A stretch of 18,310 nt of DNA from an uncultured Oscillospiraceae bacterium (GTDB lineage Bacteria; Bacillota; Clostridia; Oscillospirales; Oscillospiraceae). The position numbers and the translations under genes were made by a program. The stretch is taken from positions 1 to 18,310 of the forward strand of contig CAJULD010000051.1 in NCBI GenBank assembly GCA_910587505.1, given 5' to 3'. Position 1 is the first letter of the stretch, and each line of letters opens with the position of its first letter. Below the pieces are notes generated by a model. It saw only the letters and a list, made by a program, of their open reading frames with translations, was not told where the DNA came from and made no database searches. Positions 1 to 5,747 of the stretch are shown piece after piece.

Positions 1-817
1 TCTCGTTGGTGGTGGCATGGACTTTGCCATTGACCTTGTTGCACCAGGCCAGGGCTTGTCCATTCAAATCTGCCAGGCTGTTGTACTTGATCCCCACCAT
101 GAAGTTGTCCCGCACAAACTGCACCGTCCGCTCCACTTTTCCTTTCGTCTGGCCACGGTAGGGGCGGCACAGGATGGGTTTGAACCCGTAAAATCCCGCA
201 AAGTCCTCAAACTGCCGGTTCAGAGTAGAGTCCTCCTGTTTCAGCAGCCGCTTGATGACCACCTGCTTCATGTTGTCGTACAGGATTTCCTCCGGGTAGC
301 CACCAAAGTACCGGAATGCGTTCTGATGACACCGAATCAGTGTATTTGTGCTCATATCCGTTACAAACTCGATGTACCGCATCCGCGAATATCCCAGTAT
401 CATGAGAAAGCAGTACAGCTTCTTCCACTTCCCGTCCTCGTACACCAGGTGATCCTCGAAGAACCCCCAGTCCATCTGTCCCTGTTTTCCAGGCATTGTC
501 TCAAACCGTACCGTCGCTTTCTCATTCAAGTCCATCTTCCGGCTGCTCACATACGCCTTGACGATGCTGTAGCCCCCGTCAAATCCCATTTCCCGCAGTT
601 TCTCCAGTATTCGCAGCGCCGAATACGGCGCCTCCTCCAGCCACTCGTCCACGAGCTGTTTGTACGGGTCCATTTTTGTAGGCTTGGGTTCGCTTAATGT
701 GTACTCCGGCTTCTGCGGCGACTCCGCGTACCGCTTTGCCGTCCGCGGGTCCATGTGGTACTTCCGTCCCAGCTCCACATAGCTCAGCCCTTTTTGTCTG
801 TCGCTTCGGATATCCAT
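1..817 (-). CDS. istA: IS21-family transposase IstA (N-terminal 272 residues, runs off edge)
   Basis: The minus strand reads open for 272 codons from ATG at 817 to the window edge with no stop. Residues 1-35 form a helix-turn-helix region (LSYVELGRKYHMDPRTAKRY), followed by a basic linker. An RNase H-like DDE integrase core comes next. Its likely catalytic acidic residues are D116 in MDWGFF, D181 in ILYDNM and E229 in GKVERTV. IstA binds the element's terminal repeats and, with the ATPase IstB, carries out cut-and-paste transposition. AAAGGAG lies eight bases before ATG 817; an in-frame ATG at 835 would add six residues and is the alternative start. No internal damage is seen, so the transposase could be active if the unseen C-terminus and istB are intact. 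Family IstA proteins are about 390-500 residues, so roughly a third or more is missing. Confidence 0.93.
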   Translation of the reverse strand, partial: MDIRSDRQKGLSYVELGRKYHMDPRTAKRYAESPQKPEYTLSEPKPTKMDPYKQLVDEWLEEAPYSALRILEKLREMGFDGGYSIVKAYVSSRKMDLNEKATVRFETMPGKQGQMDWGFFEDHLVYEDGKWKKLYCFLMILGYSRMRYIEFVTDMSTNTLIRCHQNAFRYFGGYPEEILYDNMKQVVIKRLLKQEDSTLNRQFEDFAGFYGFKPILCRPYRGQTKGKVERTVQFVRDNFMVGIKYNSLADLNGQALAWCNKVNGKVHATTNE

Positions 818-910
818 CCACTGTGCTCCTTTCATTTCCTGACTCCCTTTCCGGACTCTTTCTCGCCCTGATTGGGAGTCTGTCTTTTTTCCTCCTCTCC
901 GCTACAATCC

Positions 911-958
911 TACATTTTTTCCTCGGTGTTTTCTTACATTTTATCACTGGCGCTGACA
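911..958 (-). repeat. IS21 terminal end with repeated IstA-binding-type motifs
   Basis: The outer 48 bases of the element contain TACATTTT twice, at 911-918 and 935-942, exactly 24 bp apart, and end in CTGACA at 953-958. On the element's own strand this reads TG...AAAATGTAAG...AAAATGTAGG. Spaced multiple terminal repeats next to a TG/CA terminus are typical of IS21 ends, where they bind the transposase. Confidence 0.7.
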
Positions 959-1526
959 AATCCCTTCTATGGCTCCATTGACGGCAGACTTACCGCTCCG
1001 AAGGAGATTCACGCCCTGGGCAACGTCCCGCCTGGGAGCAAGGCTGTGGTCATCCACCCCAAGGTGCAGGAGCGTATGGAGCAAGACCCGGCCTACGCCC
1101 AGGAGATTTTTGCGAAGATCGACACCTGGTTTGCCTTTGATGTGGCACGGAACGAAGCCATTATCCCTGGAAGCACGGCGGGGATGTCCCAGGCCGTTGC
1201 CATCGGAGAGGACGGAAATATCTGTAACGCCTGTTCTTCCAGCGCAGGCGGAGAGATCACCTACTCTAAGAGTGGTTCTGACGATGAAGAAAGCTGGTGG
1301 GATTTGCGTATGGCCCGCCACGCCGAGTTTATGAAGCTAGCGGTGGAAAAGCAGATTGAGCGCCACATCCAGGCTTCCAAGCTGGCTGCGTCCGCTGCGG
1401 CGAAGTCCCAGCTTGCCGCTATGCTGACGGGCGGAAATTTTCGGGAGCGAGATTGCCGGTATTCCTACGGAAACCGTTCTGGCAATCACGCAGGCCCAGG
1501 TTTGGGGCGGTGGAGCGATTTTGTGA
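959..1526 (+). pseudogene. 3' remnant of a hypothetical protein gene, cut by IS21 and frameshifted
   Basis: Directly after the IS end an open frame starts mid-protein (NPFYGSIDGRL, then GNVPPGSKAVVIHPKV). It continues through a 'DPAYAQEIFAKIDTW' segment and an Ala/Gln-rich helical tail to about 1441. There the frame goes wrong. Moving forward by one base near 1441-1448 restores plausible protein (EIAGIPTETVLAITQAQVWG) that stops at TGA 1524-1526, so one extra base is the simplest explanation. The promoter, start codon and N-terminus are on the far side of the IS. The HPKV..M..DP.YA segment resembles small Clostridia-specific proteins of unknown function (DUF6033-like), but I cannot confirm the family. 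An in-frame TTG at 872 inside the IS end is not credible as a start. Confidence 0.65.
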
Positions 1527-1543
1527 TTATCCCTCTCAAAATA

Positions 1544-1584
1544 AAGCGGAAGGACAAGGCTCGATGGGCCTTGTCCTTCCGCTT
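1544..1584. terminator. Hairpin 1 of a three-hairpin cluster (17-bp perfect stem)
   Basis: Arms 1544-1560 and 1568-1584 (AAGCGGAAGGACAAGGC and its complement) pair perfectly around a 7-base loop. It lies 18 bases after the remnant gene's stop. On the minus strand the stem is followed by TTATTTTGAG, so it best fits an intrinsic terminator for leftward transcription. On the plus strand the trailing sequence is not U-rich. Its last two bases are shared with hairpin 2. Confidence 0.65.
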
Positions 1585-1648
1585 CAGCCTGTCGAAAAAT
1601 GGCCTGTCTGGCTTCATAACCAGACAGGCCATTTTTCGACAGGCTGAA
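1583..1648. repeat. Hairpin 2: 29-bp perfect inverted repeat
   Basis: Arms 1583-1611 and 1620-1648 are perfectly complementary over 29 bp around an 8-base loop (CTTCATAA). The core arm is CAGCCTGTCGAAAAATGG extended to GCCTGTCTGG. This is much longer than a normal terminator stem and has no U-tract on either side. It may be part of a repeated palindromic element; function unknown. Confidence 0.75.
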
Positions 1649-1671
1649 CGGGAGCCATTCAGGCTCCCGTT
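1647..1671. terminator. Hairpin 3 (10-bp stem), terminator-like
   Basis: Arms 1647-1656 (AACGGGAGCC) and 1662-1671 (GGCTCCCGTT) enclose a 5-base loop and are followed by ATCTTTG. This is a modest rightward terminator candidate. Its first two bases also belong to the hairpin 2 stem, so the three hairpins are packed without gaps. It separates the broken gene from the BlaI operon promoter. Confidence 0.5.
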
Positions 1672-1754
1672 ATCTTTGTGCATCAAAAAACGGCTGCGCA
1701 GGAGTTTGCTGCCCGGAGGCGGCAGGGGAAATGGATTTCCGTGGAAAATCCCCC

Positions 1755-1783
1755 TTGACAAATCCGTTCTATTGCAGTAGAAT
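1755..1783 (+). promoter_or_regulatory. Sigma-A promoter of the blaI-M56 operon
   Basis: TTGACA (1755-1760), a 17-base spacer and TAGAAT (1778-1783) form a near-consensus promoter whose start point would fall near 1790. The first operator dyad covers the spacer and -10, and the second sits at the start of the transcript. Confidence 0.85.
1767..1782. promoter_or_regulatory. BlaI-type operator 1 (overlaps -10)
   Basis: TTCTATTGCAGTAGAA is a 16-base dyad overlapping the -10 element. It shares half-sites TTCTA/TAGAA with the second dyad 24 bp downstream. Repression of their own promoter through twin dyads is known for BlaI/MecI repressors; the assignment here rests on position and symmetry. Confidence 0.7.
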
Positions 1784-1790
1784 ATCATTG

Positions 1791-1806
1791 TTCTATCGCG
1801 ATAGAA
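1791..1806. promoter_or_regulatory. BlaI-type operator 2 (perfect palindrome)
   Basis: TTCTATCGCGATAGAA is a perfect 16-base palindrome at the predicted transcript start and before the ribosome binding site (AGAAAGGAG, 1811-1819). It is the better of the two dyads and is probably the high-affinity site for the repressor encoded just downstream. Confidence 0.75.
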
Positions 1807-1827
1807 TGCAAGAAAGGAGCAACGGAC

Positions 1828-2187
1828 ATGGAGTACAGGATTTATGACAGCGAGCTGAAGATACTGGAGCTGTTGTGGGACAGCGGAGAGGCGCCCGCCA
1901 GGGACGTGGCGGCGGAGGCCGCCCGGCAGGTGGGCTGGAGCAAGACCACCACCTACACGGTGCTGAAAAAGTGCGTGGAGAAGGGACTGGTGGAGCGGAC
2001 GGAGCCCGGCTTCCGCTGCCGCGCCCTGGTCTCCCGGCAGGAGGTCCAGCGCCAGGAAACACGGGGGCTCATCGACCGGATGTACGGCGGGTCCTCCGAC
2101 CGGCTGGTGGCGTCGCTGCTGGACGGGAAGACGCTGTCCGGGGAGGAGATCGCCCGGCTGCGGCGGCTGGTGGAGGAGCTGAAATGA
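1828..2187 (+). CDS. BlaI/MecI/CopY-family transcriptional repressor
   Basis: The 119-residue protein (usual family length 115-130) has the N-terminal winged helix of the BlaI/MecI family: YDSELKILELLWDSGEAPA, the recognition-helix region WSKTTTYTVLKKCVEKGLV, and a wing around ERTEPGFRCRAL. The C-terminal helices (about 75-119) would form the dimer interface. Such repressors bind operator dyads as dimers and are cleaved, or released through an M56 membrane protease, when a signal arrives. ATG 1828 is preceded by AGAAAGGAG at good spacing. The gene ends in a 4-base ATGA overlap with the M56 gene, the classic blaI-blaR1 arrangement. No beta-lactamase or PBP2a gene is adjacent, so the name blaI is not justified and the regulon is unknown. 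Confidence 0.93.
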   Translation: MEYRIYDSELKILELLWDSGEAPARDVAAEAARQVGWSKTTTYTVLKKCVEKGLVERTEPGFRCRALVSRQEVQRQETRGLIDRMYGGSSDRLVASLLDGKTLSGEEIARLRRLVEELK

Positions 2188-4766
2188 GGGCGGCGCTGGA
2201 AGCGGTGGGACGGACGGGCCTGTCCGCCGCGGTGATGATCCTGGCGGTGGTGATCCTGCGGCTGTGGTTCCAGGACCGGACGCCACGGCGGGCCTTCTGC
2301 CTGCTGTGGGATCTGGTGCTGGTCCGGCTGCTGGTCCCGGTGGAGCTGGCCTCGCCGGTGAGCATCCTCCGGTGGCTGCCTGCGCCGGAGAGAATGCCCG
2401 AACCGGCGATGGTTTCCGGTCCCGCGCCCGGGACCGCCGTCTATGCGGACGCCGGCGTGGTCCGGCAGACCTGTCTCTACGCAATGGCGGAGGACACGGT
2501 TGTTGCGGAGAGCGCTTCCGCGCTCCCGGCGATGGACTGGGGCCTGCTGCTGACGGCGCTGTGGCTGGCGGGGGTGGCGGCCCTGGCGTTCTGGCTGCTG
2601 TGGAGCCATCTGCGCAGCCGGCGGGTCTACGCCGCCGCGCTGCCCTGCCGGGACGGGTTTGTCCTGGAGTGGCTCCGGGAGCGCCCTCTCCGCCGTCCGG
2701 TGCAGGCCCGGATCAGCGACCGGATCGCCGCGCCCCTGACCTGCGGCGTGCTGTATCCCGTGATCCTGCTGCCCCGTGGGATAACGGACCGGGACACCCT
2801 GTCCTGTGTCCTGTCCCATGAATACGAACACATCCGGCGTTTTGACGCGGTGCGGAAGGGCCTGCTGGCCGCCGCGCTGTGCCTCCACTGGTTCAATCCC
2901 CTTGTCTGGGGAATGTACGTCCTGGCAAACCGGGATATGGAGCTCAGCTGCGACGAGGCGGTGGTGCGCTCCGGCGCGGACCGGGCGGGCTACGCCATGG
3001 CCCTGCTGGGCCTGGAGGAGCGGCGGGGGAGCTGGAGTCCCTCCGGCAGCCATTTCAGTCAGAACGCCCTGGAGGAAAGGATCAAAGCAATTATGAAACG
3101 TAAGCATATTTCAGTGACCGCTCTGGTGGCGGTGCTGGTGGTGATGGCGATTACCACCACGGTCTTCGCCTCCGCCGCGCCGGAGGAGGATCCCCATAAG
3201 AACCCGCCGGAGACCGGTTATGTCTATGACCACCTGGGAATGGTGGAGGACGACGGCGTGGCCATCATGTCCAAGGGAGGGGACGACGGCGAGAAGCTCT
3301 ACTCCGTGGACGGCGGCAGGACCTGGATCAGTGAGGAGCGCTACCAGGCTCAGTACGGCAGCTGGGGCGACGACTGGCAGGTGGAATGGTGGACCTACGA
3401 GGAGTACAAGGCGTGGCTGGAGGAGGAGAAGGAGGCCCTGCAAAGCGTCATCGGCGAGCGGGCTTACACCAGTGCAGACGGCTGGTTCATCTGGGACCAG
3501 AAGAAGGTGGACGAAACCATCGCCCTGTACGAAAGCATCCTGGAGGACATCAAAAACGGCGCGCTGCACTCCAGGACCATCATTGACAAAAACGGCAATG
3601 AGATAGAGGACGTGGCCCTGGGGTCCGACGGCCCGCTGGACATGGTGATCGCGTCCACCTTTGAAGAGGGCAAGGGCATCCTCACTGCGCCCAAGTCCGT
3701 GGACGAGGCGGCCCTGCTGGAGGAACTGAAGGCCTTCGGCATCGGCGGCAATGCCAATCTGATGACCTGCAACGGCCAGCTGATCCGTAACTTCGTGGAC
3801 GGCGCGCCGGTGGGGGATGGCTGCTATTCCGTGCAGTACGTCTACACCAACCCGGACGGCACGGTGGACGTCCACACCCTGCGCTCCGTCATCTACAACC
3901 CGGACGGCTCCTACGACACCATGGGCGATCTCATCGGCGTGGCGGCAGAGGGCGACAAGGGCTTCGACCAGGCGCTCATAGACGCCGCCACGTTTTCCGG
4001 GCCCCAGGCAGCCTGTGCCGGAGACGACGGTCCCGTCCAGGACCAGAACGGCGCGGAGCCCGCTGCCGGCGCCCAGGCGGTTTACGCCGAGGGGAACGGC
4101 GGCAGGGGCGGAAGGTCCTTTGAGGAGATCTTCGCGCAGTACGAGGAGTACGGCCTGGTCTACCGGCCCCGGGAGAGCGGCATGGGCGCGCTGGTCTGGA
4201 ACGGACAGCCCGTCCGGGTCTTCGCGGACCTGAAGCCGGACGGCGGCTCGTTCAGCTATGAGGACCCCTGTGCGGAGGACGGCCTGACGGTTTACACGGA
4301 GTATGACCGGGATGGGAAGCTGGCCGGTCTGGCCGCCGAACCCGCCCCGATGAAGGACATCGACCAGGAGAAGCGGGAGCTGGGCTTCGACCACAGCGCC
4401 CCGGTGCAGGGGAAGCTGTCCGCCGCTTTCGACCGCAGCCTCAACGGGAAGACCTTCCACTACGGCGTTGACTTCGCAGTGGCGAAGGGCGCGGACGTGA
4501 CGGCCTTTGCCGACGGTACGGTCAGCGAGACCGGCTTTGACGGGGCCCTGGGCAATTATGTTGTGCTCAGCCACGAGGGCGGTTATTCCACTCTTTACGG
4601 ACACTGCGGCAGCGTGACCGTGTCTGCGGGCGACAGCGTTTCCATGGGCGGGAAGATTGCCGAAGCGGGCGCGTCCGGCAGAGCCACCGGCGCGGTCCTG
4701 CACTTTGAGCTGCGGGACGGGGAGACGTATCTGGACCCGGCGCAGTATCTGGAGACGGCAGTGTGA
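2184..4766 (+). CDS. M56 (BlaR1-like) membrane metallopeptidase fused to an M23/LytM domain
   Basis: This 860-residue protein starts at ATG 2184, inside the blaI stop (ATGA). It has predicted membrane segments near residues 11-28, 36-54, 118-140, 226-247 and 308-329. The cytosolic M56 zinc protease site is intact, with H212-E-Y-E-H216 and E253 in ELSCDEAVV. A long extracellular part follows. About 345-480 is Trp/Glu-rich with coiled-coil-like stretches, and 480-730 is repetitive with acidic spacers. A C-terminal M23 endopeptidase domain covers about 735-855, with zinc ligands H759 and D763 (HYGVD), H807 (YGHC) and H840 (LHFE). The usual HxH is VLH, so one catalytic His is replaced by V838. 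By analogy with BlaR1, an outside signal would activate the protease to inactivate the repressor. Here the beta-lactam sensor is replaced by a peptidoglycan-hydrolase fold. Similar fusions are, I believe, annotated in Clostridia but uncharacterised. Confidence 0.9.
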   Translation: MRAALEAVGRTGLSAAVMILAVVILRLWFQDRTPRRAFCLLWDLVLVRLLVPVELASPVSILRWLPAPERMPEPAMVSGPAPGTAVYADAGVVRQTCLYAMAEDTVVAESASALPAMDWGLLLTALWLAGVAALAFWLLWSHLRSRRVYAAALPCRDGFVLEWLRERPLRRPVQARISDRIAAPLTCGVLYPVILLPRGITDRDTLSCVLSHEYEHIRRFDAVRKGLLAAALCLHWFNPLVWGMYVLANRDMELSCDEAVVRSGADRAGYAMALLGLEERRGSWSPSGSHFSQNALEERIKAIMKRKHISVTALVAVLVVMAITTTVFASAAPEEDPHKNPPETGYVYDHLGMVEDDGVAIMSKGGDDGEKLYSVDGGRTWISEERYQAQYGSWGDDWQVEWWTYEEYKAWLEEEKEALQSVIGERAYTSADGWFIWDQKKVDETIALYESILEDIKNGALHSRTIIDKNGNEIEDVALGSDGPLDMVIASTFEEGKGILTAPKSVDEAALLEELKAFGIGGNANLMTCNGQLIRNFVDGAPVGDGCYSVQYVYTNPDGTVDVHTLRSVIYNPDGSYDTMGDLIGVAAEGDKGFDQALIDAATFSGPQAACAGDDGPVQDQNGAEPAAGAQAVYAEGNGGRGGRSFEEIFAQYEEYGLVYRPRESGMGALVWNGQPVRVFADLKPDGGSFSYEDPCAEDGLTVYTEYDRDGKLAGLAAEPAPMKDIDQEKRELGFDHSAPVQGKLSAAFDRSLNGKTFHYGVDFAVAKGADVTAFADGTVSETGFDGALGNYVVLSHEGGYSTLYGHCGSVTVSAGDSVSMGGKIAEAGASGRATGAVLHFELRDGETYLDPAQYLETAV

Positions 4767-4774
4767 AAAATCTG

Positions 4775-4803
4775 TTGTAAAATAACTTCAGCTGTGATAT
4801 GAT
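4775..4803 (+). promoter_or_regulatory. Promoter of the two-component operon
   Basis: TTGTAA (4775-4780), a 17-base spacer and TATGAT (4798-4803) make a good sigma-A promoter, starting eight bases after the M56 stop codon. The start point would be near 4810. The -35 region TTGTAAAAT resembles the TTTGTAAGAA repeats at 7113-7132, so autoregulation by the response regulator is possible, though only one copy is seen. Confidence 0.7.
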
Positions 4804-4990
4804 ACAGGCATTCAGTGAAAGCGGGCCGGAAGTATGCCTGGGAAAAGGGAAATCGTCAGCGTTCAGAACCCGACGATCCATCACCGGATGCAAAGGACCG
4901 GAGAATCCGTACAGAACCGGCGTCCTGAAAGAAACGGAAAATCTGTTTGATGCCTGTATCACGGACGCTGAACAGCAATGCGGTCCGGGG

Positions 4991-5014
4991 CGGAGCAATC
5001 CGCTCCGGATTTTT
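4991..5014 (+). terminator. Terminator-like hairpin in the leader (possible attenuator)
   Basis: CGGAGC (4991-4996) and GCTCCG (5002-5007) pair around AATCC, followed by GA and five Ts (5010-5014). The stem is short (6 bp) but GC-rich. It could end read-through from the M56 gene or condition transcription from the 4775 promoter into the regulator that starts 35 bases later. Confidence 0.45.
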
Positions 5015-5048
5015 GCAGGCTGATGAAAGTGCGAAACGCGGGGGCGGT

Positions 5049-5747
5049 ATGAGCGATAAAATACTGATTGTGGACGACGACCGGGAGATCCGGGACGTGC
5101 TGCGTATTCTCCTGACGGGAGAGCGCTTCGAGGTGGCGGAGGCCGCCGGAGGCGAGGAGGCGCTGCGGTATCTCGCGGAGCATCCGGGGGAGGTGGATCT
5201 GGTGATCCTGGATGTGATGATGGAGGGGATCTCCGGCTATCACGTGTGCCTGCGGCTGCGGGAGAGCTGGAACGTGCCGGTGCTGTTCCTCACCGCCAGG
5301 AGCCAGGAGTCGGATCTGACCATGGGCTACTCCAGCGGCGGGGACGACTATCTGGTCAAGCCCTTCTCCTACCCGGAGCTGCTGGCACGGGTGAAAGGGC
5401 TGCTGCGGCGGTACCAGGTCTACCGCGGCAAGCCGGAGGCGGTCCAGGAGGAGGCGGAATGGTGCGGCCTGCGGGTCAGCCTCACCGGCAACATGGTCTG
5501 GCGCAATGACCGGGAGCTGGACCTGACGGACACAGAGTGGCGCATCCTGCGCCTGCTGGTGCAGAACCGGGGGAAGATCTTCTCCATGGAAAACCTCTAC
5601 GAGAGCGTGTGGCAGGAAACCTATTTCCCCTCCTCCGCCAACACCGTCATGGTCCATATCCGCCGCCTGCGGGAGAAGGTGGAGGACGACCCCCGGCATC
5701 CGGAGTACATCAAAACCGTATGGGGAAAGGGGTATCGGGTTGGATAA
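5049..5747 (+). CDS. OmpR/PhoB-family response regulator
   Basis: The 232-residue protein has a receiver domain (1-118) with the acidic pocket DDD at 9-11, phospho-acceptor D55 (VILDVMM), T82 (FLTARS) and K104 (LVKPFSYPE). A C-terminal winged-helix DNA-binding domain follows (about 135-232), with DLTDTEWRILRLL, the recognition-helix region SANTVMVHIRRLREKVE and the terminal YIKTVWGKGYRV. It should bind DNA as a head-to-tail dimer on direct repeats once phosphorylated by the kinase encoded next. ATG 5049 begins the conserved MSDKILIVDDD and is preceded by GGGGGCGG. An upstream in-frame ATG at 4947 would add 34 non-conserved residues and is rejected. The stop overlaps the kinase start by eight bases. 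The length and architecture are ordinary for the VanR/PhoP-like group. Confidence 0.95.
   Translation: MSDKILIVDDDREIRDVLRILLTGERFEVAEAAGGEEALRYLAEHPGEVDLVILDVMMEGISGYHVCLRLRESWNVPVLFLTARSQESDLTMGYSSGGDDYLVKPFSYPELLARVKGLLRRYQVYRGKPEAVQEEAEWCGLRVSLTGNMVWRNDRELDLTDTEWRILRLLVQNRGKIFSMENLYESVWQETYFPSSANTVMVHIRRLREKVEDDPRHPEYIKTVWGKGYRVG

Larger units (their letters stand above)
1..958 (-). mobile_element. IS21-family insertion sequence, istA end (partial)
   Basis: This is the left portion of an IS21-type element, identified by its istA transposase gene and a terminal sequence beginning TGTCAGCGCCAG on the minus strand. IS21 ends follow the 5'-TG...CA-3' rule, which places the boundary after position 958. 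The other end, with istB, lies outside the window, so the target duplication cannot be confirmed; the bases after 958 (AATCCCTT) are where one copy should be. The element interrupts the open reading frame that continues at 959. Confidence 0.85.
4767..5048 (+). other. 282-base leader between the M56 gene and the response regulator
   Basis: No credible gene is seen here; the short open frames lack ribosome binding sites and family features. It holds a good promoter at its left end (4775-4803) and a 12-bp perfect inverted repeat, TGATACAGGCAT at 4800-4811 and ATGCCTGTATCA at 4950-4961. A terminator-like hairpin lies at 4991-5014. The transcript would carry a leader of about 240 bases, unusually long for a two-component operon. 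Confidence 0.6.

Noticed and set aside
17..697. 226-codon plus-strand open frame at the left edge.
   Set aside because: Antisense to istA, which has an uninterrupted frame with HTH and DDE motifs.
955..1776. TGACAAATCC(C/G)TTCTAT(G/T)GC occurs at the IS junction (955-974) and at the blaI promoter (1757-1776), 18 of 20 bases alike.
   Set aside because: Near-matches of this length are expected about once in a window this size. The first copy is split by the IS boundary and lies in a coding frame, so a shared operator or duplication is not supported.
3111..4703. 530-codon minus-strand open frame inside the M56-M23 gene.
   Set aside because: Shadow frame produced by codon bias; no domain, ribosome binding site or promoter, and the opposite strand carries clear M56 and M23 motifs.
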